Source: Alphaproteobacteria bacterium (GTDB taxonomy: Bacteria; Pseudomonadota; Alphaproteobacteria; Ferrovibrionales; Ferrovibrionaceae). From it: 64,000 nucleotides of DNA. This document shows, one piece after another, positions 1-8,670 of this stretch. Both the position numbers and the translations under genes were made by a program. Position 1 is the first letter of the stretch, and the number at the start of each line of letters is the position of its first letter. The stretch lies in assembly GCA_017307375.1 (NCBI GenBank), contig JAFKFH010000009.1:1-64000 (forward strand). The letters run 5' to 3'. The notes under the pieces were generated by a model that saw only the letters and a program-made list of their open reading frames with translations, was not told where the DNA came from and ran no database searches.

Positions 1-149
1 CGGCAAACGCCCCGACCATGTACAGCGAACCCTGCGCCAGGTTGATCAGCCCCATGATGCCGAACACCAGGGTCAGACCGGCCGCCAGCAGGAACAGCAT
101 AACGCCGAACTGCAGGCCGTTCAGCAACTGCTCAAGGAATAGAAGCATC
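1..149 (-). CDS. Liv-type ABC transporter permease (LivH family), 5' end only
   Basis: Only the first 49 codons are inside the window; the gene runs off the left edge on the minus strand. The start ATG is at 149. The visible N-terminus contains GLTLVFGIMGLINLAQG, the first membrane helix and conserved N-terminal pattern of LivH-type inner-membrane permeases for branched-chain amino acids and aromatic acids. It lies 41 bases downstream of the binding-protein gene at 191-1270, so the two are very likely one operon with the gentisate genes. The rest of the transporter is presumably beyond the edge. The family is clear; the substrate is inferred only from neighbours. Confidence 0.85.
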
Positions 150-190
150 GCCGCGCCCGGTTGCCGCCGCCTTTCTTATCGCCCCAGACC

Positions 191-1270
191 TCAGTTCCAC
201 TTCAGCTTGCAATCCTTGGCGTAGGCGTCGCCATGATTGGTCAGCACCTTGCCGGTGGTCTTGAGCGACAGCTTGCCGCCGTCATTGGCGACGCCCAGCG
301 CATACCAGTCCTGGATCGGATGCTGGTTGTTGGCAAACTTGAACGCCCCGCGCACCGCCTGGAAATCGGCCTTGCGCAAGGCGCCGCGGAAGGCCGCGGC
401 ATCCTCGACCTTGCCGCCCGTGGCCTTCAGCGCCGAGGCGATCAGCCGCGCGGTGTCGTAGCCCTGGCTGGCGGCGAAGGTCGGCAGGCGGTTGTACTTC
501 TTCTGGAAATCGGCGACGAACTGCTGCGAGGCGGGATTGTCGAAATCGGCATTCCACTGCGAGGTGAGCTGGACGCCGAGCGCCGCGTCGCCCACCGCCT
601 CGAGGATCCGGCTGTCGAGCGACGGGGCCGGCACGACCATCGGGATCGTCTGCTTCAGCCCGGCCTGGACGTACTGCTTCATGAAGGTGATGCCGAGCCC
701 GCCGGGATGGAACTGGAACACCGCGTCCGGCTTGGCCGCGCGGATCTGGGCCAGTTCGGCCGAGAAGTCGGTCTGGTCGAGCTTGGTGTAGATCTCGGCG
801 ACGACCTCGCCCTTGTACATCCGCTTGAACCCGGCCAGCGCATCCTTCTGCCAGGACGCGACGAAGTAGTTTTCGTCGCAATCCTTGCCGGCGAAGTTCG
901 ACGGGGCGGCGTTCGGGCTGACGTAGAAGGCGCCGGCCTCGAGGATGTCGGGCAGCACCGCCGACAGCACGTTCGAGAAATTGATGCCGGTGATGATCTT
1001 GGCCTTCTCGGACTTGATGAACTTCTCGGCGACCTGCTTGGCGGTACCCGGCTTCAGCGCATCATCCTCGACCAGCAATTGCACCGGCACGCCGCCGAGC
1101 TTGCCGCCTTCCTGCTCGATCGCCAGGGCGAAGGCATCGCGAATGTCTTCGCCGAGATAGCCGCCGGGGCCGGACAGCGTCGTGATCATCCCGATCTTGA
1201 CCTGGGCGGAGGCGGCGGTGGCGGTCAGCGCGACGAGCGCGCTGCCGAGCAACAGAGCAAGCTTGGTCAT
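191..1270 (-). CDS. Liv-type periplasmic substrate-binding protein with internal 30-residue deletion
   Basis: A 359-residue periplasmic binding protein (Peripla_BP_6 / LivK family) with a Sec signal peptide ending near ASA-Q at residue 22. It starts its mature part with VKIGMITTLSGPGGYLG. It is closely similar along its length to the 389-residue protein at 29659-30828, except that exactly 30 residues are missing between Q141 and K142 (genomic junction near 847). The missing block begins NDNPAEASGQ and ends LAPNYQAG in the paralogue, and would normally contribute a strand and helix of the second lobe. The frame is intact. It lies between a flavin-reductase-like gene and a LivH gene, so it should feed that transporter, but the deletion makes function doubtful. 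Confidence 0.85.
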   Translation of the reverse strand: MTKLALLLGSALVALTATAASAQVKIGMITTLSGPGGYLGEDIRDAFALAIEQEGGKLGGVPVQLLVEDDALKPGTAKQVAEKFIKSEKAKIITGINFSNVLSAVLPDILEAGAFYVSPNAAPSNFAGKDCDENYFVASWQKDALAGFKRMYKGEVVAEIYTKLDQTDFSAELAQIRAAKPDAVFQFHPGGLGITFMKQYVQAGLKQTIPMVVPAPSLDSRILEAVGDAALGVQLTSQWNADFDNPASQQFVADFQKKYNRLPTFAASQGYDTARLIASALKATGGKVEDAAAFRGALRKADFQAVRGAFKFANNQHPIQDWYALGVANDGGKLSLKTTGKVLTNHGDAYAKDCKLKWN

Positions 1271-1294
1271 CTGGAGTTCCTTCCCCTCAAAGGT

Positions 1295-1939
1295 TCATTC
1301 CGCGGGCGGCTGCGCCGCCAGCCAGTCGGCATAGGTCACCCGGTCCATCTGGAACAGGTCGGTCGAGCGGGCGTACCAGCCCGCCCCGTGCATGCGCGCG
1401 ATCAGGCCCAGCGACGGCGTGTCGACATGGCAGCGCTTGGCATCGATCACGGCCTCGTCGGCGATATGAATGACCAGCACCTGGCCGACCGCCAGCAACT
1501 GGCGCGGGCCGGTCTCGATATTGTGCAGGCTGCGGCATTCGATCTGGACGGGCGAACCGGCGATGCGCGGCGGCGCCACCTTGAACGACGGCTCGTGACC
1601 GAGCCTGGCGGCCGCCAGTTCGTCCACCTCGGGCGGTGCATCCATGCAGGTGATCGACATCTGCGGCCCGAGCGCCTCGGGTACCAGGTTCACCACGAAC
1701 TCGCCGGTCGCCAGAATGTTGGCCGCGGTGTCCTTGAAGGCGCCCTGCCCGTTCTTCATCATGCCCAGGCAGACGATCGGCGGATCCGAGCCCATCGCAT
1801 TGAAGAACGAGTAGGGCGCGGCGTTGATCACCCCGGCGGGCGACAGCGTCGTCACCCAGCCGATCGGACGCGGCGTCACCGTCGAGGTGAGGAGCTTGTA
1901 GCCGTCGTTCACCGAAAGCTCGGACAGATCGAACCGCAT
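1295..1939 (-). CDS. Flavin reductase-like / FMN-binding split-barrel protein
   Basis: A 214-residue protein of the flavin reductase-like (DIM6/NTAB) family. The N-terminal half has the family pattern TPRPIGWVTTLSPAGVINAAPYS (given in part: RPIGWVTT, then INAAPYSFFN), followed by PPIVCLGM and ANILATGEFVVNL, typical of FMN-binding split barrels that reduce FMN with NAD(P)H or bind it tightly. ATG at 1939 is the natural start. It is 27 bases downstream of the FAH-family gene and 24 upstream of the binding protein, in the gentisate operon. Single-component aromatic hydroxylases do not need a reductase, so its partner in this pathway is unclear; it may instead be an unusual isomerase or oxidoreductase. 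Confidence 0.8.
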   Translation of the reverse strand: MRFDLSELSVNDGYKLLTSTVTPRPIGWVTTLSPAGVINAAPYSFFNAMGSDPPIVCLGMMKNGQGAFKDTAANILATGEFVVNLVPEALGPQMSITCMDAPPEVDELAAARLGHEPSFKVAPPRIAGSPVQIECRSLHNIETGPRQLLAVGQVLVIHIADEAVIDAKRCHVDTPSLGLIARMHGAGWYARSTDLFQMDRVTYADWLAAQPPAE

Positions 1940-1966
1940 GGCCCTCTCCCTCGACCGTGGTTGCCG

Positions 1967-2872
1967 TCAGGCGCCGACGACGGTGTTGCGCAGGGTACCG
2001 ATCCCCTCGACCTCGACGACGACCTCGTCGCCGGCCTTGAGGAACTGCGGCGGATCATAGGAAATGCCGACGCCGGCCGGCGTGCCGGTGGCGATGACGT
2101 CGCCGGGCTCGAGCGTCACGCCGCGCGTGATATGCTCGATCAGCGCGCCGGTCTTGAAGATCATGTAGGACGTGTTCGAATCCTGCTTCTGCACGCCGTT
2201 GACCTTGATGCCGATCTTCAGATCGTGCGGATCGGCGATCTCGTCGGCGGTGACGAGCCACGGCCCCATCGGGCAGAACGTGTCCTGGCCCTTCGAGAAC
2301 CCCCACTGGCCGCCGTAGCGCATGTCACGCGCCGAGATGTCGTTGACGCAGGTATAGCCGAAGACATGGTCGCGCCAGTCGGCCTCGGCGACGTTGCGGC
2401 AGCGCGTGCCGATGACCACGGCCAGCTCAGCTTCCCAGTCGAGCTGCTGGGTCTGCTTCGGGTTGTGGACGATCGCGGCCTCCGGCCCGATGATCGAGGT
2501 CGACGGCTTGATGAAGGTCACCGGATGGGTCGGCAGTTCCTTCTGGGTCTGCATCGCACGATTCGATTCGGCGACATGCTCGACATAGTTCAGGCCGATG
2601 CCGATCACCCCCTTGGGCGGGCGCGGCACCGGCGCCAGCAGCGTCGCGCCGGCCAACGGCGTCGTGGTGCCGGCGGGCCACTTGCCCTCGTGCGCGGCGA
2701 TCAGCGCCTTGGCGCGATCGAGTGCCGCCGGGCTCTGCTCGATGAAGGTGACGATGTCGCCCGGCAGGCTCTGCCCGGCGGCGGCGGCGAGGTCGACCAG
2801 ATCGACGATGTCGGCGCCGACCACGGCACCGAAGCGGGCGGCGTCGCCGCGGCGATAATTGACGAGCTTCAT
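1967..2872 (-). CDS. Fumarylacetoacetate hydrolase family protein (fumarylpyruvate/maleylpyruvate hydrolase candidate)
   Basis: A 301-residue FAH-family protein. Residues from about 90 on match the family core: GVIGIGLNYVEHVAES, the metal-binding acidic run DWEAELAVVIG, then VNDISARD and TGTPAGVG. The open frame extends upstream to 3022 into the dioxygenase gene, but ATG at 2872 begins the family-typical N-terminus MKLVNYR, so it is the chosen start. The gene follows gentisate 1,2-dioxygenase by 19 bases, which suggests it hydrolyses the ring-cleavage product, either fumarylpyruvate after isomerisation or maleylpyruvate directly, to pyruvate plus a C4 acid. No maleylpyruvate isomerase gene is visible in the window. 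FAH proteins are diverse, so the exact substrate is an inference from context. Confidence 0.85.
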   Translation of the reverse strand: MKLVNYRRGDAARFGAVVGADIVDLVDLAAAAGQSLPGDIVTFIEQSPAALDRAKALIAAHEGKWPAGTTTPLAGATLLAPVPRPPKGVIGIGLNYVEHVAESNRAMQTQKELPTHPVTFIKPSTSIIGPEAAIVHNPKQTQQLDWEAELAVVIGTRCRNVAEADWRDHVFGYTCVNDISARDMRYGGQWGFSKGQDTFCPMGPWLVTADEIADPHDLKIGIKVNGVQKQDSNTSYMIFKTGALIEHITRGVTLEPGDVIATGTPAGVGISYDPPQFLKAGDEVVVEVEGIGTLRNTVVGA

Positions 2873-2891
2873 TGTTGTCCCCAGAGGATGA

Positions 2892-4001
2892 TCAGGCGGC
2901 GACGGCTTGGCGCCCGCCATTTTCGGCATAGGCCTCCTCGGCATAGATGCCGAGCGAGCGCATGACCGGCAGGTCGTTGAAGGTGAAAAGGCAGGCGTCC
3001 TCGGTTTCCGAGGCGTTGGCATGTTCGTGCAGTGCCCAGGACGGCACGACGAAAATGTCTTTTTCTTCCCAGTCGAAACGCTTGCCGGCGATGATCGAGT
3101 AACCGCGACCCTTGGCGACCTGGTAGACGAAGGAGCCGGTATGGCGATGGGCCAGCGTGTGCTGGCCTGGGCGCAGCAGCTGCATCGAGGCGCCGATCGT
3201 CGGCATCACCGCGCCGCCGGTCAGCGGGTTGACGTATTCCATGATGACGCCGTCGAACGGCGACCCCTCGACCATCCTCGACGCACGGACCAGCGCCTCG
3301 TAGGTCGGCTCCCACGGGAACTTCAGCATCGGCGAATAGGGCTTCTGCCAGTTCTTGCGGGCATCCGACGGCTGGATGAACCCGGCGCCATGCAGGGCGT
3401 AGGAGGAATCGACCGGCCTGGTCTGTTCCTGGGCCAGATTGGGATGGACCGCGTAGAAGTTGGCATCCAGCGTATTGATCAGCGGGATGTCGAGGCCGTC
3501 CTGCCAGATCGACAGGCTGCCGTCGGCGTCGACGCCGTGCTCGTGCCAGGTGCCGTTCGGCGTCAGCACGAAGTCGCGGGCGCCGAGGGTCATGCGCTCG
3601 CCGTCGACGATCGTATAGGCACCGCGCCCCTCCATGATGAAGCGCAGGGCCGAAGCCATGTGGCGATGGGCCGAGGCCGCCTCGCCGGCATTCATCACCT
3701 GGACGCCGGTATAGAGCAGGCCCACTGCGGCAGACAGCTCGCGCCGGCCGGGATTGACCAGCATGACGACGCGGCGCCCCGCATCCTCGGGCCGCACCAT
3801 CTCGACCGCCTTGACCACATGCGGGCGAATGTCGCGATAGCGCCACAGAACCGGCACCGAGCGCGGCTGCGGAAACCACGGCTCGATCTCGTTGGCGACG
3901 GTCCAAAGCGCACCGGCCTCGAGCGTCTGCAGCGCATCGTAATAGGCGCGCAGCTCGGGCGTTTCGGCGACGTTCGCGCGCCCGGGAATATCTTCCATCA
4001 T
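2892..4001 (-). CDS. Gentisate 1,2-dioxygenase (bicupin)
   Basis: A 369-residue bicupin enzyme that would open the ring of gentisate (2,5-dihydroxybenzoate) with Fe(II) and O2 to maleylpyruvate. The first cupin holds the iron-ligand pattern with H112 and H114 in SAHRHMASALRFIMEG, and the second cupin has a related AHRHTGSFVYQV segment. Length and the HRH-x3-AxRF signature fit gentisate dioxygenases and related salicylate or 1-hydroxy-2-naphthoate dioxygenases. I start it at ATG 4001 because a GGGGAGGG Shine-Dalgarno sits just upstream; an earlier ATG at 4028 lacks one. It is the first gene of the minus-strand operon, divergent from a GntR regulator. Confidence 0.9.
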   Translation of the reverse strand: MMEDIPGRANVAETPELRAYYDALQTLEAGALWTVANEIEPWFPQPRSVPVLWRYRDIRPHVVKAVEMVRPEDAGRRVVMLVNPGRRELSAAVGLLYTGVQVMNAGEAASAHRHMASALRFIMEGRGAYTIVDGERMTLGARDFVLTPNGTWHEHGVDADGSLSIWQDGLDIPLINTLDANFYAVHPNLAQEQTRPVDSSYALHGAGFIQPSDARKNWQKPYSPMLKFPWEPTYEALVRASRMVEGSPFDGVIMEYVNPLTGGAVMPTIGASMQLLRPGQHTLAHRHTGSFVYQVAKGRGYSIIAGKRFDWEEKDIFVVPSWALHEHANASETEDACLFTFNDLPVMRSLGIYAEEAYAENGGRQAVAA

Positions 4002-4077
4002 GGTCAAACCCTCCCCAATCGGGACCAACCGCAGATTGTTGCCCCGACGGTAGCCACGGTTTTTCCCAAAGGCAACT

Positions 4078-4091
4078 GATTTTCGAAAATC
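4078..4091. promoter_or_regulatory. 14-bp perfect palindrome, candidate GntR operator
   Basis: GATTTTCGAAAATC is a perfect 14-base palindrome in the 133-bp divergent gap between the gentisate dioxygenase gene (start 4001) and the GntR gene (start 4135). The surrounding bases are AT-richer than the window. Its position between divergent starts is where an autoregulating GntR/FCD repressor would bind. Binding is inferred. Confidence 0.55.
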
Positions 4092-4134
4092 TTCTGACCT
4101 TGCGAATTATTGGGGGATTTTGTAGGTTGGTGCC

Positions 4135-4869
4135 ATGGGACAGGCAGCGGGAAAAGCGCCGGGGATGACGGCGGAGATGGCCGACGAGGTCGAGGGCGGC
4201 GCCGCGACGCTGTCCGAACAGGCCTACCGGCTGATGCGGCGCGACATCGTCGACGGCCTGCTGGCGCCCAACCAGCCGCTGCGCTTCGAGTTTCTGAAGG
4301 ACCGTTACGGCTTTTCGTTTTCGCCGCTGCGCGAGGCGCTGGCGCAGCTGCAGTCCGAGCGGCTGGTGGTCGCCACCGCGCAGCGCGGCTACCGGGTGGC
4401 CGACGTCTCGCTCGACGAAATGTGGGACGCGATCAATACCCGCGTGCTGATCGAGACCCAGGCGCTGCGCGAGGCGATCGTCCATGGCGACGACGACTGG
4501 GAAGGCGCGATCGTCTCGGCCTATCACGCGCTGAGCCGCAGCCGGGCCCGGCATGCCGGCACCGCCACCGACGAGGCGGCGATGGAAGAGGTCGAGCGGC
4601 GCCACCGCGTCTTCCACCGCAGCCTGATCGGCGCCTGCCGCTCGCGCTGGCTGCTCGACCTGTCAGCGCTGCTCTACACCCAGACCGAACGCTATCGCCG
4701 GCCGCTGCTGGCCAAGATGCGCGCCGACATCAGCCGCGACCGCGAGATCGACGACCATCACAAGGAAATCATGGACGCGACGCTGATCCGCGACGCCGCG
4801 ACCGCGACCGACCTGCTTGCGGCCCATCTGCGCCGGACCGGCAATTACATCGAGCGCATCCAGGGCTGA
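4135..4869 (+). CDS. GntR family transcriptional regulator (FCD subfamily)
   Basis: A 244-residue regulator with an N-terminal winged helix (about residues 25-95; TLSEQAYRLMRRDIVDG and SPLREALAQLQSERLV are the GntR HTH signature) and an all-helical C-terminal effector domain of the FCD type (VERRHRVFHRSLIGAC, then DHHKEIMDATLIRD), where the histidines would bind a metal and a carboxylate ligand. It is divergent from the gentisate dioxygenase operon and ends 5 bases before the convergent aldo/keto reductase gene. It is the obvious candidate regulator of the gentisate operon, probably sensing an aromatic acid or pathway intermediate. A second in-frame ATG at 4165 is possible. Confidence 0.9.
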   Translation: MGQAAGKAPGMTAEMADEVEGGAATLSEQAYRLMRRDIVDGLLAPNQPLRFEFLKDRYGFSFSPLREALAQLQSERLVVATAQRGYRVADVSLDEMWDAINTRVLIETQALREAIVHGDDDWEGAIVSAYHALSRSRARHAGTATDEAAMEEVERRHRVFHRSLIGACRSRWLLDLSALLYTQTERYRRPLLAKMRADISRDREIDDHHKEIMDATLIRDAATATDLLAAHLRRTGNYIERIQG

Positions 4870-4874
4870 ACCGG

Positions 4875-5885
4875 TCAGCCCTGGCGGGGCTGCCGGCCCA
4901 GTACCGGATACATCGGATCGGTATAGCCAGGGGTCGACGGATGGCCGGCCGGCACCATGCCGGCAACCAGCGCCTCGTCCTCGGCCGTGAACGGCTTGTC
5001 CAGCGCCCCGAGATATTCGCTCCATTGCTCCATCGTCCGCGGCCCGGCCAGCACCGAGGTGACCAGGCGGTTGTTCAGCACCCAGAGCAGCGCGAACTGC
5101 CCCGCGGTCAGGCCGCGCGCCTCGGCATGGGCCTTGATCCCGGCGGCCATCTTCAGCGATTCCGGGCGGAATTCGGTGGTCAGCATGCGCTGGTCGCTGC
5201 GCCCGGCGCGGCTTTCGGCCGACGGCGCCGCGCCGGCCTCGTACTTGCCGGTCAGGACGCCGCGCGCCAGCGGGCTGTAGGGGACGACGCCAAGGCCGTA
5301 GTGGTCGCAAGCCGGCAGCAGTTCCACTTCCGGCATGCGGTTCATCGCGTTGTAGTAGGGCTGCAGCACCACCGGCTGCGGCACGCCCAGCGCCCGGCAC
5401 ATTTCGGTGAAGGCAGCGATCCGCCAGGCGCGGAAGTTGGAAAGGCCGATATAGCGCACCTTGCCCGCCCGGATCAGGTCGCCCAGCGCCAGGACGGTTT
5501 CCTCCAGCGGCGTTTCCATATCGTCGCGATGCAGGTAGTAGATATCGGTATAATCGGTGCCGAGCCGGGCCAGCGAGGCGTCGCAGCCGCGCACCAGCCA
5601 GCGCCGGCCGGCACCGCGGTCGTTGGGATCGTCGCCCATCGGATTGTTGATCTTGGTGGCAAGGATCCAGCGCGACCGGTCCTCGGCGATCAGCCGGCCG
5701 GTGATCCTTTCGGATTCGCCCCGGGCATAGACATCGGCGGTATCGATGAAATTGATGCCGGCGGCGCGGGCCGAGGCGACGATCTCGCCCGCGGCCGCCG
5801 CATCGGTCCGGTCCCCGAACATCATCGTGCCGAGGCAGATCGGCGAGACCTTGATGCCGGAACGGCCGAGCCTGCGATAGTCCAT
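4875..5885 (-). CDS. Aldo/keto reductase
   Basis: A 336-residue NAD(P)H-dependent aldo/keto reductase with a TIM-barrel fold. It opens with MDYRRLGRSGIKVSPICLG, carries the catalytic aspartate and tyrosine in FIDTADVYARGESE, the lysine in ILATKINNP, and the histidine in DIYYLHRDD. ATG at 5885 follows a strong AGGAGGG ribosome site; the frame is open to 5954 but upstream residues do not belong to the family. It lies 65 bases downstream of the CoA ligase gene on the same strand and may be the last gene of that operon. Its substrate is unknown; a role in reducing an aromatic aldehyde or pathway carbonyl is a guess. Confidence 0.9.
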   Translation of the reverse strand: MDYRRLGRSGIKVSPICLGTMMFGDRTDAAAAGEIVASARAAGINFIDTADVYARGESERITGRLIAEDRSRWILATKINNPMGDDPNDRGAGRRWLVRGCDASLARLGTDYTDIYYLHRDDMETPLEETVLALGDLIRAGKVRYIGLSNFRAWRIAAFTEMCRALGVPQPVVLQPYYNAMNRMPEVELLPACDHYGLGVVPYSPLARGVLTGKYEAGAAPSAESRAGRSDQRMLTTEFRPESLKMAAGIKAHAEARGLTAGQFALLWVLNNRLVTSVLAGPRTMEQWSEYLGALDKPFTAEDEALVAGMVPAGHPSTPGYTDPMYPVLGRQPRQG

Positions 5886-5950
5886 GGTCACCCTCCTGAA
5901 ACGACGGAGGGGAACCCTAGACGCTGGCGCGGCGCTCCGCCACCCGGTCC

Positions 5951-7540
5951 TCACGCCTCATCGATCTTGCGCAGGCCCTGGCGGTCGATCTTGCCGGTAC
6001 CGGTCTTGGGCAGTTCGTCCAGCACGGTGAACAGCCGCGGCGCCTTGTAGGGGATCAGCGTGCGCTTGACGTGGTCGCGCAGGCTGGCGGTCAGGGCCTC
6101 GACATCCCCGCCGGGCTCGCGCGGCACGACATAGGCGCGCAGCGCCATGCGCCGATCTTCCAGTTCGACGCCGAGCACGGCGACCTCGCGCAGGGCCGGA
6201 TGCTCGGCGAGGCACAGTTCGACCTCGAGCGGGTGGACCCACTGGCCGGACACCTTGATCAGGTCGTCGGCCCGGCCGCGGAAATAGTGAAAACCGTCGG
6301 CATCGCGGGTGAAGCGGTCGCCGGTCCAGATCCAATCGCCGCGCATCGTCTCGGCGGTCTTGTCCGGGCGGTTCCAGTAGAACGGGGCGTTCGACTGGCC
6401 GCGGACCCAGAGAATGCCTTCCTCGTCGTCGCCGACCAGCCGTCCGTCGGGATCGCGCAGTTCGATCTCGTAGCCCGGGACGCGACGGCCGGCCGAACCG
6501 TGCCGCTGCTCCGACGCGTCGTTGGAAAGATAGATGTGCAGCACCTCGGTCGAACCAAGCCCCTCGACGATCGGCAACCCGGCAAGGCGCGTCCAGGCCC
6601 CCGCGACCTCGGCCGACAGCACCTCGGCCGCCGACAGGCACAGGCGCAGGCTGCCGAGTTCGGCGGTGGCCGCGGCCGGCGACTGGACCAGCGCGGTATA
6701 AAGCGTGGGCAGGCCGTAGAACACCGTCGGCCGGTGTGCCGCGATCGTCGCGAAGACCGTGTCGGGCTCAGGCCGGCCGGGCATCAGCACGCTGCAGGCA
6801 CCGGCGGCGAAGGGAAAGGTCAGGCTGTTGCCCAGCCCATAGGCAAAGAAGATCTTCGGCACCGAGAAACAGACGTCGTCGGGCCGCAGCTTGAGGACAT
6901 GCGCACCGAACGACTGCGCCGTGTAGGCCATGTCGTGATGCAGATGGACGATACCCTTCGGCCGGCCGGTCGAGCCCGAGGAGTACATCCAGAACGCCAT
7001 GTCGTCGCGCCCGGTATCGGCCGCCGGCAGTTCGGCCGGAAAGCCGTCGAGCCAGTCGGCGGCGCGATGGCAGGCAAGGCCGGCCACGCGGCCATCGCCG
7101 ACCACGATTGCGGTGGCGAGCGTTCCGCCGGCCGTGACGTTGCCGGCCAGCCCGCCATCGAGCACGATCACGCGCGCCGCGCTGTCGGCGGCGTAGTAGG
7201 CGAGCAACTCGGCCGGCGTCAGGGTGTTGAGCAGCACCGGCACGAGGCCGGCGCGCAACGCGCCGTAGAGAAAGGCCGGATAGTCCGGCCCGTCATCGAG
7301 CAGCAGCAGCACGCGCTCGCCGGGTTCGAGGCCGAGCGAGAGCAGGGCGTTGCCGGCCTGGCCGGCGCGGGCACAGAGTTCGGCATAGGTCATCTGGCCC
7401 CAGGGGCCACGAATCGCGGGGCGGCCACCGTTGCCGCGAGCGAGATTGTCGAAGAGGATCGACGCCGCGTTGTAGCGCGGCGGACAGCCGAAGCCGATCT
7501 CGCGGGCGCCCGGGCAATCGTCGGAGACGGGATCGATCAT
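5951..7540 (-). CDS. Benzoate-CoA ligase family aryl-CoA ligase
   Basis: A 529-residue AMP-forming acyl-CoA ligase. It shows the ATP P-loop YSSGSTGRPKGIVH, the A5 region YEIELRDPDGRLV, the hinge motif WIWTGDRFTRDADGF and the C-terminal lysine motif KTGTGKIDRQGLR. Overall organisation resembles benzoate/2-aminobenzoate-CoA ligases rather than fatty-acid ligases. Its ATG overlaps the stop of the upstream flavoprotein gene by four bases (ATGA, 7537-7540), so the two are translationally coupled. Together with the salicylyl-CoA-hydroxylase-like flavoprotein it should activate a hydroxy- or aminobenzoate to its CoA thioester before hydroxylation. The exact acid is inferred. Confidence 0.88.
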   Translation of the reverse strand: MIDPVSDDCPGAREIGFGCPPRYNAASILFDNLARGNGGRPAIRGPWGQMTYAELCARAGQAGNALLSLGLEPGERVLLLLDDGPDYPAFLYGALRAGLVPVLLNTLTPAELLAYYAADSAARVIVLDGGLAGNVTAGGTLATAIVVGDGRVAGLACHRAADWLDGFPAELPAADTGRDDMAFWMYSSGSTGRPKGIVHLHHDMAYTAQSFGAHVLKLRPDDVCFSVPKIFFAYGLGNSLTFPFAAGACSVLMPGRPEPDTVFATIAAHRPTVFYGLPTLYTALVQSPAAATAELGSLRLCLSAAEVLSAEVAGAWTRLAGLPIVEGLGSTEVLHIYLSNDASEQRHGSAGRRVPGYEIELRDPDGRLVGDDEEGILWVRGQSNAPFYWNRPDKTAETMRGDWIWTGDRFTRDADGFHYFRGRADDLIKVSGQWVHPLEVELCLAEHPALREVAVLGVELEDRRMALRAYVVPREPGGDVEALTASLRDHVKRTLIPYKAPRLFTVLDELPKTGTGKIDRQGLRKIDEA

Positions 7541-8652
7541 GACGCCCTCGCGGCACGGTAGGTGGCGACGAACTGCGGCGAGATCCGGGCGAGGCGATCG
7601 AGGTCGATGCGGCCGGACCGGGTGATGTAGCTCATCGCGAAATCGAGCGGCGCCAGCCCCATGTGGGTGGCGAAGTTCTCATACCAGGATGCGCTTGCCT
7701 CGGCCGCGCCGACCAGCTTGTCCAGGATCGGCTTGCGCGCCGCGACGAAAGCGGGCAGCGCGGCGGCAACGTCGTCGCCGTTCTGTTCGAGGGCGCGGGC
7801 GAGCGCGATCGCATCCTCCATCGCCAGCCGGGTGCCCGACCCGATCGAGAAATGTGCGGTATGCAAGGCGTCGCCGATCAGCACGCGGTTGCCGACCGCC
7901 CAGTTCCGGTTGGCAAGCTTGGGAAACTGCCGCCAGATCGTGCGATTGGAGATCAGCCCGTGACCATCGAGCACGTCGGCGAAGACTTCCTCGCAGATCG
8001 CCTGGCCGCGCGCCTGGTCGAGACCGGCGAAGGTCGCGGCATCGACCTCGACGATGAACGTGCTCATCTCGGGCGAGTAGCGGTAGTGATGGGCGTTGAA
8101 ATTGCCGTAGGCGGATCGGCGGAAGGTCTGGGTCAAGGTTTCGAACCGCTTCGTCGTGCCGAACCACGCGAAGCGGTTGGTCATCAGCGGGCTGGTCGTG
8201 CCGAAGGCCGCCTCGTCCTGGCGCCGGATCAGCGAATTGACGCCGTCGGCACCGACCACGAGATCGGCGGGGCCGAGATCGGCGGGGTCATTGACGACAT
8301 GCTCGAAATGCAGTTCGACGCCTGCCGCCGCGGCGCGGGCCTGGAGCAGTTCGAGCAGCTTGAGCCGCCCGACCGCGGCAAAGCCGATACCGTCGATGCG
8401 GACGACGTCGCCCGCCAGATCCAGCGTGATGTCGCGCCAGGTCTCGAGATGCGGGGTAATCGCCGCGACCGTTTCCGGATCGTCGTCGGCGAGAAATTCG
8501 AGGGCGCGGTCGGAGAAGACGACGCCGAAGCCGAACGTCGCGTCACGCGCATTCTGCTCGAATACCTGGACTGTCAGGTCCGGCCGCCGCCGCTTCAGCA
8601 GATAGCCGAGATAGAGGCCCGCAGGGCCCGCCCCAAGGATGACCACACGCAT
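7537..8652 (-). CDS. FAD-dependent aryl-CoA hydroxylase (salicylyl-CoA 5-hydroxylase-like)
   Basis: A 371-residue class A flavoprotein monooxygenase. The FAD-binding GAGPAG is at residues 7-12, the DG motif is GADGVNS, and the second FAD motif is LIGDALHTAHFSIGSGTRLAMEDA. The FGFGVVFSDRALEFLADDD-type stretch and the HTAHFSIGSGT segment are characteristic of the N-terminal half of anthraniloyl-CoA / salicylyl-CoA monooxygenases, which act on CoA thioesters. In known bacteria salicylyl-CoA is 5-hydroxylated to gentisyl-CoA. Downstream overlap with an aryl-CoA ligase and a nearby gentisate dioxygenase supports that route. Bifunctional relatives are about twice as long; this is the stand-alone hydroxylase form. 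Start 8652 follows GGGAGGG. Confidence 0.85.
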   Translation of the reverse strand: MRVVILGAGPAGLYLGYLLKRRRPDLTVQVFEQNARDATFGFGVVFSDRALEFLADDDPETVAAITPHLETWRDITLDLAGDVVRIDGIGFAAVGRLKLLELLQARAAAAGVELHFEHVVNDPADLGPADLVVGADGVNSLIRRQDEAAFGTTSPLMTNRFAWFGTTKRFETLTQTFRRSAYGNFNAHHYRYSPEMSTFIVEVDAATFAGLDQARGQAICEEVFADVLDGHGLISNRTIWRQFPKLANRNWAVGNRVLIGDALHTAHFSIGSGTRLAMEDAIALARALEQNGDDVAAALPAFVAARKPILDKLVGAAEASASWYENFATHMGLAPLDFAMSYITRSGRIDLDRLARISPQFVATYRAARAS

Positions 8653-8670
8653 GGTCCGTCCCTCCCATAG

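Noticed and set aside
161-2965. A 934-codon open frame on the plus strand, antisense to the binding protein, flavin reductase and FAH genes
   Set aside because: High GC keeps antisense frames open. The translation is rich in Arg, Gly and Asp with no family resemblance, while the minus-strand genes have clear motifs and ribosome sites.
4024-4131. ACCAACC (4024-4030) and GGTTGGT (4125-4131) as a long-range inverted repeat flanking the gntR promoter
   Set aside because: Only seven bases each, about 94 bases apart; easily chance. The 14-bp palindrome inside is better evidence.
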